A stretch of 6,628 nucleotides of DNA, from the NCBI GenBank assembly GCA_028698395.1, contig JAQVDG010000118.1, positions 1-6,628 of the forward strand, given 5' to 3'. Made by a program: the position numbers and the translations under genes. Origin of the DNA: Weeksellaceae bacterium (GTDB lineage: Bacteria > Bacteroidota > Bacteroidia > Flavobacteriales > Weeksellaceae). The notes beneath the pieces are model-generated. The model did not search any database. It was not told the origin of the DNA and saw only the letters and a program-made list of their open reading frames with translations. Positions 1 to 5,962 of the stretch are shown piece by piece; within the stretch, counting starts at the first letter, position 1; every line of letters begins with the position of its first letter.

Positions 1-966
1 CGGAACCGCAATTCCCACAACCAATTCCGCATCATTAAAAACGCCAAAATCTTTGTGCTGCGCCACGGCATTCAGTTCGCCGAATTCCATTCCAAAACGA
101 ATATCCGGTTTGTCGTTTCCGTATTTTCGCATAGCTTCTTCATACGTAATTCGTGGGAATTTTTCGATTTCAATTCCATGTACTTCTTTCAATAAATGCT
201 GCGTCAATCCTTCAAAAATTGCAAGAATATCTTCTTGTTCCACAAAAGCCATTTCACAGTCAATTTGGGTAAATTCCGGCTGACGATCGGCTCGTAAATC
301 TTCATCACGGAAGCATTTTACGATTTGAAAATATTTATCCATTCCGCCTACCATCAACAATTGTTTAAAAGTTTGAGGCGATTGTGGCAAAGCATAAAAT
401 TCACCCGGATTCATTCGGGATGGAACCACGAAATCACGAGCTCCTTCGGGTGTAGATTTAATTAAAACCGGAGTTTCAATTTCCAAAAATCCTAGGTCAG
501 ATAAATAATTCCGGGTTTTTTGAGCAATTTGATGACGGAAAATCAATTTATTTTTAACAGGATTTCGTCGGATATCCAAATAACGGTATTGCATTCTCAA
601 TTCTTCGCCTCCATCCGTTTCGTCTTCTATGGTGAAAGGTGGTAATTTTGACTCATTTAGAATTACTAATTCATCAACTAAAATTTCAATTTCTCCGGTT
701 GGAATATTTTTATTTTTTGATTCTCTTTCAATAACAGTTCCCTGAACCTGAATCACAAACTCACGGCCTAATTTCCGGGCTTTTTCAAATAATGATTTAT
801 CGGTTCTTTGTTCATCTAAAATAAGCTGAGTTACACCATATCGGTCGCGAAGATCAATCCACATCATAAACCCTTTGTCACGAATGACTGAAACCCATCC
901 GCTTAGCGTTATTTTTTCATTTAAATTACTCAAGTTTAATTCCCCACAAGTGTGCGTTCTGAACAT
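1..966 (-). CDS. aspS: Aspartyl-tRNA synthetase, N-terminal part (cut by the window edge)
   Basis: This cytoplasmic class II synthetase charges tRNA-Asp with aspartate using ATP. The frame is open from an ATG at 964-966 to base 1, giving 322 residues; the bacterial family is usually about 580-590, so roughly 260 C-terminal residues lie outside. It begins [11 protein letters not shown], a typical AspRS start. Residues 1 to about 105 form the OB-fold anticodon-binding domain. The linker [11 protein letters not shown] (134-144) leads into the catalytic core, with motif 1 around FLEIETPVL (160-168), the active-site QSPQ (195-198), and motif 2 spanning [18 protein letters not shown] (219-236). The sequence after about 290 enters the bacterial GAD insertion. 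Motif 3 (GLDR) falls beyond the edge. A TACCTTTG box 20 bases upstream supports this start. Nothing in the visible part suggests decay. The assignment is firm; whether it also charges tRNA-Asn cannot be judged. Confidence 0.97.
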   Translation of the reverse strand, partial: MFRTHTCGELNLSNLNEKITLSGWVSVIRDKGFMMWIDLRDRYGVTQLILDEQRTDKSLFEKARKLGREFVIQVQGTVIERESKNKNIPTGEIEILVDELVILNESKLPPFTIEDETDGGEELRMQYRYLDIRRNPVKNKLIFRHQIAQKTRNYLSDLGFLEIETPVLIKSTPEGARDFVVPSRMNPGEFYALPQSPQTFKQLLMVGGMDKYFQIVKCFRDEDLRADRQPEFTQIDCEMAFVEQEDILAIFEGLTQHLLKEVHGIEIEKFPRITYEEAMRKYGNDKPDIRFGMEFGELNAVAQHKDFGVFNDAELVVGIAVP

Positions 967-985
967 TTTTCAAAATTTTAAAGTG

Positions 986-993
986 CAAAGGTA
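986..993 (-). promoter_or_regulatory. Candidate aspS promoter, -7 box TACCTTTG
   Basis: Read on the minus strand, this octamer is TACCTTTG followed by C, a full match to the Bacteroidota -7 consensus TAnnTTTG. It ends 19 bases before the aspS ATG, which would give a leader of only about 13 bases. No TTG (-33 box) stands at the usual distance; that space is filled by the heptamer repeat at 997-1024. The match is seen directly; its function as a promoter is inferred. Confidence 0.6.
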
Positions 994-996
994 AGA

Positions 997-1024
997 TTTG
1001 AAGTTTGAAGTTTGAAGCTTGAAG
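997..1024. repeat. Heptamer tandem repeat, four copies of TTTGAAG
   Basis: Three perfect copies of TTTGAAG (997-1003, 1004-1010, 1011-1017) are followed by a fourth with one change, CTTGAAG (1018-1024). The array begins three bases behind the aspS -7 box and fills the space where its -33 element should be. One more isolated TTTGAAG occurs at 1193-1199, before the tRNA terminator. The repeat unit is not a multiple of three and lies outside any coding region, so copy-number changes would alter promoter spacing rather than a reading frame. Confidence 0.85.
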
Positions 1025-1040
1025 TTCTTTTTTCTTAAAA

Positions 1041-1048
1041 TACTTTTG
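1041..1048 (+). promoter_or_regulatory. Candidate upstream promoter box TACTTTTG
   Basis: This is a full match to TAnnTTTG on the plus strand and is identical to the box at 1079-1086. If used, transcription would start about 45 bases before the tRNA and would need 5' processing. It could also be a chance match in AT-rich DNA. Confidence 0.3.
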
Positions 1049-1078
1049 TAATGTATATTCTACTTTCAGCAAAATCCC

Positions 1079-1086
1079 TACTTTTG
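1079..1086 (+). promoter_or_regulatory. Candidate tRNA-Leu promoter, -7 box TACTTTTG
   Basis: This matches TAnnTTTG and is followed by C, as is common in Bacteroidota promoters. It ends 11 bases before the first base of the mature tRNA, so transcription would begin only a few bases upstream of it. No clear TTG lies 17-23 bases upstream; the nearest one, at 1046-1048, is 30 bases away. The position just before an RNA gene makes this the better of the two plus-strand boxes. Confidence 0.6.
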
Positions 1087-1097
1087 CCAACCCAAAT

Positions 1098-1180
1098 GCT
1101 CACGTGGTGAAATTGGTAGACACGCCATCTTGAGGGGGTGGTGAGCTACGCTCGTGTCAGTTCGAATCTGATCGTGAGCA
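1098..1180 (+). tRNA. tRNA-Leu, anticodon GAG
   Basis: An 83-base class II tRNA folds completely. The acceptor stem GCTCACG (1098-1104) pairs with CGTGAGC (1173-1179), with discriminator A at 1180 as expected for leucine. The D-loop carries the usual GG pair (1115-1116). The anticodon stem CCATC/GGTGG (1125-1129 with 1137-1141) encloses the loop TTGAGGG, with anticodon GAG at 1132-1134, which reads CUC and CUU. The long variable arm (1142-1155) forms a GAGC/GCTC hairpin. The T arm is GTCAG-TTCGAAT-CTGAT (1156-1172), closed by a G-T wobble. The 3' CCA is not encoded and must be added after transcription. The gene stands alone, transcribed divergently from aspS and followed by its own terminator. 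Confidence 0.97.
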
Positions 1181-1196
1181 CAAATTTTATAATTTG

Positions 1197-1229
1197 AAGC
1201 GTTTATCTTTTCAGCTAAACGCTTTTTTT
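1197..1229 (+). terminator. Intrinsic terminator after tRNA-Leu
   Basis: A perfect 9-base-pair stem, AAGCGTTTA (1197-1205) with TAAACGCTT (1216-1224), encloses a 10-base loop, and seven T's run from 1223 to 1229. It begins 16 bases after the tRNA. The nadB stop codon lies 18 bases beyond on the opposite strand, so the same hairpin would also form in the nadB transcript. Read that way it is followed by CAAATTATAAAATTT rather than a T run, so termination of nadB here is less certain. Confidence 0.85.
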
Positions 1230-1247
1230 ACTCAAATTATTTAAATT

Positions 1248-2834
1248 TTATTTCTTTGTATGCAGCAAATCTTTATTGAAAAATGCACCCCGGTTTTCTT
1301 TCTGCTCCATACTTTGCCAAATGATTAGCCAAGCCACACTTACTAAATTCCGAAGTTCAGATAATTGAGGTGAAACTACGTTCATTTTATAAATTTCTTT
1401 TACCGATTGATAAATCTCCTCTTCTTTTTCTTTGGCTAACTTTAATCGTTCGTTACTTCTTACGATACTGACCAAATCGCTCATTAAAATCTGCAATTGT
1501 TTCTTCAAATAATTCAAAAGCACCATTTCCTGAGTTACTTCCAAACCTTGGTCATCCCACTCCGGAATATTATTAAATTTTTCTGTATTAAACTGATTTT
1601 CAACTAATAACTCAATTGATTTTAAAGCTGCCCGATGACTAAAAACCATAGCTTCCAACAAAGAATTGGATGCCAAACGGTTAGCTCCATGCAAACCGGT
1701 ATTGCTACACTCACCTACTGCAAACATATTTTTAATGCTGGATTGTCCAACCAAATCCACATCAATTCCGCCACACAAATAATGAGAAGCCGGAACTACC
1801 GGAATTAAGTCTTTAAACATATCCAATCCTTCTTCCTTGCATTTTTCATAAATATTTGGGAAATGCTGCATGAATTTCTCTTTATCTAAATGCCGGCAAT
1901 CCAAACAAACATAATCATCACCCAATAATTTCATTTCACTGTCAATAGCACGCGCCACAATATCTCGTGATGCTAATTCTTCCCGTTCATCGTATTTATG
2001 CATAAAAGCTTTTCCGTCTTTCGTTCTTAATTTTGCACCAAAACCAAGAACTGCTTCCGAAATCAGAAATAATTGTCCTGCCCGATTACTGTACAAAGCC
2101 GTAGGATGAAACTGAATGAATTGCATATTAGAAATCTGAGCTTTAGCTCGATGTGCCAGACCGATTCCGTCTCCGGTTGCAATCACCGGATTGGTTGTGT
2201 TTTTATACACATGACCACAACCACCGGTAGCCATTAAAGTAATTTTAGAAGTAAATCGTTTAATTTTTTGTTCTTTTAAATCCAAAACATAAGCACCATA
2301 ACAACAAATATTTTTCGGGTCGAACGAAGCCTCTGAAACATGATGTTCTGTAATTAAATCCACTACATAATGATGAGAAAGTAAATGAATATTAGGTGTT
2401 TTTTCTACCACAGCCAACAAAGCTCTTTCAATCTCGTAACCTGTAATATCTTTATGATGAACTACTCGATTTTCTGTGTGTCCACCTTCTCTGCCCAAAT
2501 CATAAGTTCCTAAATTATCTTTATCAAAACTGGCTCCCCAGGAAACAATTTCCCGAAAACGCTGCGGGCCTTCTTTTACTACTATTTCCACCGCTTCTCG
2601 TTTGCAAAGTCCGTCTCCGGCACGCAAAGTGTCTTCAATATGTTTTTCAAAACTATCGTTTTCAAAATCTGTAACCACCGCCACACCTCCTTGTGCATAT
2701 TTGGTATTGGATTCTTCACTATCTGCCTTGGTAACAATAGTAATGGTCGATTCGGGCAATCTCTGTGCAATTTTTATAGCGTAAGAAAGTCCGGAAATTC
2801 CCGAACCAATTACTAAAACATCAGTCGTTAACAT
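1248..2834 (-). CDS. nadB: L-aspartate oxidase
   Basis: This FAD enzyme oxidises L-aspartate to iminoaspartate, the first step of de novo NAD synthesis; quinolinate synthase (NadA) uses the product. The 528-residue length fits the family (E. coli about 540). The N-terminal FAD-binding motif GSGISG is at 10-15, and YAQGGVAVV (46-54) is a NadB hallmark. Residues shown to matter in E. coli NadB appear conserved: Glu116 in REGGH (115-119), His243 in QFHPTA, Arg290 in SRD, His351 in SHYLCGG, and Arg386 in LHGANRLASNSLLE (381-394). This last block separates NadB from succinate dehydrogenase and fumarate reductase flavoproteins. The C-terminus is a helical domain ending in the variant ENRGAFFNKDL. 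The ATG lies 60 bases after the gltX stop on the same strand, so co-transcription is plausible. Neither nadA nor nadC is in the window. Confidence 0.96.
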   Translation of the reverse strand: MLTTDVLVIGSGISGLSYAIKIAQRLPESTITIVTKADSEESNTKYAQGGVAVVTDFENDSFEKHIEDTLRAGDGLCKREAVEIVVKEGPQRFREIVSWGASFDKDNLGTYDLGREGGHTENRVVHHKDITGYEIERALLAVVEKTPNIHLLSHHYVVDLITEHHVSEASFDPKNICCYGAYVLDLKEQKIKRFTSKITLMATGGCGHVYKNTTNPVIATGDGIGLAHRAKAQISNMQFIQFHPTALYSNRAGQLFLISEAVLGFGAKLRTKDGKAFMHKYDEREELASRDIVARAIDSEMKLLGDDYVCLDCRHLDKEKFMQHFPNIYEKCKEEGLDMFKDLIPVVPASHYLCGGIDVDLVGQSSIKNMFAVGECSNTGLHGANRLASNSLLEAMVFSHRAALKSIELLVENQFNTEKFNNIPEWDDQGLEVTQEMVLLNYLKKQLQILMSDLVSIVRSNERLKLAKEKEEEIYQSVKEIYKMNVVSPQLSELRNLVSVAWLIIWQSMEQKENRGAFFNKDLLHTKK

Positions 2835-2894
2835 CTTTTTGAAATATAGTGCAATATAAAAATTTTGAAAGAATTGAAAGCCTGATTTTTCTCT

Positions 2895-4403
2895 CTATTT
2901 AAAATGATGAATCAAAGTCATCAAACGGCTTTTTACTTCGGATTTCCCAAGTAATTCCATAATTAATGGTACATCCGGGCCTTGAAGGCTTCCTACCAAA
3001 CTCAAACGAACCGGCATCATCAGTTTTCCGAATCCAATTTCTTTTTGAGCAACAAATTGTTGAATAAAATCATGTAGAGAATCTGAATTAAAATTATCCA
3101 ATTCATCTAATCCTGCCGAGAATTCCTGAAGTAAATCGGCTGAATCCTCTTTCCATGCTTTTTTTATTGCTTTTTCATCGAATTCAGTTGGAGCAAAATA
3201 AAAGAATTTTCCTTGTTCAAAAATATCTCGAATGAAATTAGCTCTTTCTTTCAGTAAATCAATTACTTTTAAATTAAAGTCAGATGAATTCAAAGTATTT
3301 TCTTGATTTAAAATCGCTTCAAATTCGGGTAAAATTTCTTCTGAATTCATCAATTGAAGGTATTGATGATTGAACCAAATGGTTTTTTCCGGATTGAATC
3401 GTGCTCCGGATTTACTTACTTTTTCTAAAGAAAACGACTGAATCAATTCCTCCACAGAGAAAATTTCCTGTTCCGTTCCCGGATTCCAGCCCAGTAAAGC
3501 CAACATATTGACGACCGATTTGGCTAAATAACCTTCTTCACGATATCCTTTTGAAATCCCTTCCTCAGTTTTCCATTCCAAAGGAAAAACAGGAAAACCG
3601 TGTTTATCACCATCTCTTTTGCTTAATTTTCCTTTTCCTTCCGGTTTTAAAATCAAGGGTAAATGAGCAAATTGAGGAGATTTCCAACCAAAAGATTTGT
3701 ACAAAAGTTCGTGCAATGCCATAGATGGCAACCATTCTTCGCCTCGAATGACATGGGTGATTTTCATCAAATGATCATCAACAATATTTGCCAAATGATA
3801 AGTTGGCATTCCGTCGGATTTAAATAAAACTTTATCGTCCAAAGTATTGGAATCAATTAAAATTTCGCCCCGAATCAAATCATTTAATTTTACAGTTTGA
3901 TTTTCAGGAGTTTTAAAACGAATTACATACGGAATTCCGGCATTTAATTTTGATTGAACTTCTTCTTGGGATAAATTCAAAGAATTGTTTAACTCTTTCC
4001 GAGTTTGGGAATTATATGTAAATGTTTTTCCATTTTTTTCAGCTTCAGACCGCATTTTATCCAATTCTTCTGCTGTATCAAAAGCATAATATCCACTTCC
4101 GGATTGAATGAGTTTTTGTGCATATTCTGCATAAATTTCTTTTCGGTCAGATTGACGATACGGACCAAAATCTCCTCCAAATCCTACACCTTCATCCGGA
4201 GATAATCCTAACCACTTTAAAGATTCAATAATATATTCTTCGGCTCCTTCCACATATCGGGTTTGATCGGTATCTTCAATTCGTAAAAGGAATTTTCCGT
4301 TGTGATGTTTGGCAAATAAATAATTAAATAAAGCGGTGCGAACTCCTCCGATGTGCAAAGGACCGGTTGGACTTGGCGCAAAACGAACTCTAACTTCAGT
4401 CAT
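2895..4403 (-). CDS. gltX: Glutamyl-tRNA synthetase
   Basis: This class I synthetase attaches glutamate to tRNA-Glu in the cytoplasm. I start it at the ATG at 4401-4403, giving 502 residues that begin MTEVRVRFAPSPTGPLHIGG. The frame stays open to an ATG at 4514, but those 37 extra residues have no family counterpart and would run through the candidate promoter. The HIGH signature appears as HIGG (17-20), followed by RTALFNYL and RIEDTDQTR, typical of GluRS rather than GlnRS. HVIRGEEWL (217-225) lines the active site, and the KMSKS signature is KLSKRDGD (259-266). The C-terminal third is the helical anticodon-binding domain. The zinc-binding cysteines of E. coli GluRS are absent (YAFDT at 106-110 stands in their place), as in many bacterial homologues. 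nadB follows downstream; a divergent TlpA-like gene lies upstream. Confidence 0.96.
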   Translation of the reverse strand: MTEVRVRFAPSPTGPLHIGGVRTALFNYLFAKHHNGKFLLRIEDTDQTRYVEGAEEYIIESLKWLGLSPDEGVGFGGDFGPYRQSDRKEIYAEYAQKLIQSGSGYYAFDTAEELDKMRSEAEKNGKTFTYNSQTRKELNNSLNLSQEEVQSKLNAGIPYVIRFKTPENQTVKLNDLIRGEILIDSNTLDDKVLFKSDGMPTYHLANIVDDHLMKITHVIRGEEWLPSMALHELLYKSFGWKSPQFAHLPLILKPEGKGKLSKRDGDKHGFPVFPLEWKTEEGISKGYREEGYLAKSVVNMLALLGWNPGTEQEIFSVEELIQSFSLEKVSKSGARFNPEKTIWFNHQYLQLMNSEEILPEFEAILNQENTLNSSDFNLKVIDLLKERANFIRDIFEQGKFFYFAPTEFDEKAIKKAWKEDSADLLQEFSAGLDELDNFNSDSLHDFIQQFVAQKEIGFGKLMMPVRLSLVGSLQGPDVPLIMELLGKSEVKSRLMTLIHHFK

Positions 4404-4556
4404 TTTCTGTTTTTTTTGCGAAGATAGGAACTTTGGTTTGTAGAGTTTGGAATTTGAAAAACATTTTTGGTTTAGTTTTTGTAAATTTCGGGCATCAATT
4501 ATTGAATTCATCAAAAATTTGATTTTTTTGAATTGCTGTAATTTAAACTATAAGAA
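4404..4556. other. Divergent intergenic region between gltX and the TlpA-like gene
   Basis: This 153-base AT-rich spacer must hold the start signals of both flanking genes. For gltX there is the TATCTTCG box described separately. For the plus-strand gene I find only near-matches to TAnnTTTG: TAGTTTTTG (4473-4481, one T too many), TAAATTTC (4482-4489) and TAATTTAA (4539-4546), none convincing. A short inverted repeat, ATCAAA/TTTGAT (4510-4523), followed by T's precedes the plus-strand gene. I see no small gene here. Confidence 0.6.
4419..4426 (-). promoter_or_regulatory. Candidate gltX promoter, -7 box TATCTTCG
   Basis: On the minus strand this reads TATCTTCG followed by C, one mismatch from TAnnTTTG. 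It ends 15 bases before the chosen gltX ATG, which implies a leader of about 10 bases. It lies inside the 37-codon N-terminal extension of the longest open frame, and so favours the shorter start. No TTG is visible at the -33 distance. Confidence 0.45.
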
Positions 4557-5081
4557 ATGAGGAAACTATTATTTTTAATTGTATTTATCAGTTATTTCAC
4601 TGTTAGTCAAGCACAAAGAGCACCCGAAATCAATAAAATGGAATTTAGTGAAGAAGCTTTAGCTCAAACAATTCAGGATTTTGATGCAACGGTTTTTACC
4701 ATTGGAGAAGTTTTTAAAAAACACCAAGGCAAAGTAATTTTATTGGATATTTGGGCTTCGTGGTGTCCAGATTGTATCACCGGTTTACCGGAATTAAAAC
4801 AACTTCAGAAACAATATCCGCAAGTTGTTTATTTATTTTTCTCATTGGACAGAATCGGAAATGAAACTGCCTGGAAAAATGCTATTACAAAATTTGACAT
4901 TCAAGGCGAACATTATTGGTTCAATTCAGAATGGAAAAATGATTTCAACAATTACATTGAACTCAACTGGATTCCGCGTTATCTTTTGATTGATAAAGAT
5001 GGAAAAATCGCACATTATTATGCAATTAAAGCCAATGATCCGGTTTTATTGGAAAGTTTAAAAACTTTAGTTGTAGAATGA
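4557..5081 (+). CDS. Exported TlpA-like thioredoxin-fold protein (CPDC active site)
   Basis: This is a 174-residue thioredoxin-fold protein of the TlpA/AhpC-TSA-like group, probably a periplasmic or envelope thiol-disulfide oxidoreductase. Residues 1-19 are a signal peptide: basic MRK, a hydrophobic stretch LLFLIVFISYF, then VSQA before Gln20. No lipobox cysteine is present, so a soluble exported protein is likelier than a lipoprotein. The fold is marked by VILLDIWASWCPDC (60-73), with redox cysteines C70 and C73 and W69 in front, and by the cis-proline P140 in NWIPRYLLIDKDGKI. The only cysteines are the active-site pair. The spacer is Pro-Asp rather than the Gly-Pro or x-Pro of most thioredoxin and TlpA proteins; I recall similar WCPDC proteins in flavobacteria, from memory only. 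The gene stands alone, divergent from gltX and convergent with the pseudouridine synthase gene. Its substrate cannot be told from context. Confidence 0.88.
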   Translation: MRKLLFLIVFISYFTVSQAQRAPEINKMEFSEEALAQTIQDFDATVFTIGEVFKKHQGKVILLDIWASWCPDCITGLPELKQLQKQYPQVVYLFFSLDRIGNETAWKNAITKFDIQGEHYWFNSEWKNDFNNYIELNWIPRYLLIDKDGKIAHYYAIKANDPVLLESLKTLVVE

Positions 5082-5083
5082 TT

Positions 5084-5944
5084 TTATAACATTTTCAAAA
5101 AAGAAACTTCTTTTTCATCTAATTTTCTCCAATCGCCTCGTTTTAGATTTTTTTTGGTCAGACCACCAAAAGAAACTCGGTCTAAAGATTCAATTTCAAA
5201 ATCTAATTTTTCAAAAATTCTTCTTACTACCAGATTCCAACCAATGTGAATTTCAATTCCTACTTCGGTATGAGGTTTTCCTTCGATGAAAGAAACATTA
5301 TCCACTTTTGCAATTCCTTCAGGAATCAGGCGAATTCCATTTCGAATTTCATCCAATTGTGCATGAGTTGCTTTTTTATTGAGTTTTACATGATAGATTT
5401 TTCTTACCGAATGACTTGGATGTGTTAATTTTTTTGCCAAATAACCATCGTTTGTGAAAAGTAAAAGTCCGGTAGTTGACCGGTCTAATCTTCCTACCGG
5501 GAAAACCCGTGCTGTGGTAGCATTAGCAATTAAATCCATAACAGTTTTCCGGTCTTTTTCATCTCTTGTTGTGGTAATAAATCCTTTGGGTTTATTTAAA
5601 AGAATATATACATTTTTTTCAGCTGTAATAACCTGCCCATCAAACTTTACAATATCTCCGGGCTGAACTTTATAACCCATTTCGGTAATTATTTTTCCGT
5701 TTACTTCGGCTAAACCTGATTTTATTAATTCATCGGCTTCTCTTCGGGAACAAATTCCGGCGTTGGCGATGTATTTATTTAAACGAATCGTGCCGTCATC
5801 TTCGGGTGCTTTTTTTAAGCGAGGTTTATAAGGTTTACCAAACGACTTTCCAAAAGCTTTGTTTCCTGGTTTTGGACTTCCTGATTTTGGATTTCCTGCA
5901 GGCTTCTTTGGGGAAGCATCACGCCTTTCCTGTTTTTTTCTCAT
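5084..5944 (-). CDS. rRNA pseudouridine synthase, RsuA/RluB family
   Basis: This enzyme converts a specific uridine in rRNA to pseudouridine. RluB (23S rRNA helix near the peptidyl transferase centre) is the nearest named relative, but RluE, RluF and RsuA share the fold, so I give no symbol. The 286 residues comprise a basic, low-complexity tail rich in Lys, Pro, Gly and Ser (1 to about 46), an S4 RNA-binding domain (about 53-100, RLNKYIANAGICSRREADEL), and the catalytic domain. YILLNKPKGF is at 113-122, and the catalytic motif GRLDRSTTGLLLFTNDG (151-167) supplies Asp154. The C-terminal motif, usually GRNRxVRRM, reads GWNLVVRRI (235-243). The start ATG at 5942-5944 lies 18 bases after the stop of the UbiA-like gene on the same strand; a strong TAACTTTG box overlaps that gene's end. 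The stop is two bases from the convergent TlpA-like gene's stop. Confidence 0.93.
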   Translation of the reverse strand: MRKKQERRDASPKKPAGNPKSGSPKPGNKAFGKSFGKPYKPRLKKAPEDDGTIRLNKYIANAGICSRREADELIKSGLAEVNGKIITEMGYKVQPGDIVKFDGQVITAEKNVYILLNKPKGFITTTRDEKDRKTVMDLIANATTARVFPVGRLDRSTTGLLLFTNDGYLAKKLTHPSHSVRKIYHVKLNKKATHAQLDEIRNGIRLIPEGIAKVDNVSFIEGKPHTEVGIEIHIGWNLVVRRIFEKLDFEIESLDRVSFGGLTKKNLKRGDWRKLDEKEVSFLKML

Positions 5945-5962
5945 TTTTTGTAATTTGATAAT

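Noticed and set aside
53..283. A 76-codon plus-strand open frame opposite aspS
   Set aside because: It is antisense to a strongly conserved synthetase region, has low-complexity composition and no recognisable domain. The other short open frames opposite or out of frame with nadB, gltX and the pseudouridine synthase gene were dismissed for the same reason.
2841..2858. TATATTTC and TATATTGC near-matches as a nadB promoter
   Set aside because: Neither fully matches TAnnTTTG, no TTG stands at the right distance, and the nearer one would start transcription almost at the ATG.
4404..4514. A 37-codon N-terminal extension of gltX starting at the ATG at 4512-4514
   Set aside because: GluRS proteins begin a few residues before the RFAPSPTG motif. 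The extension has no family counterpart, is rich in Lys, Asn and Ser, and covers the likely promoter.
4510..4529. ATCAAA/TTTGAT hairpin followed by T's as a terminator
   Set aside because: The two-base loop and A/T-only core make a weak structure, and no plus-strand gene lies upstream to terminate.
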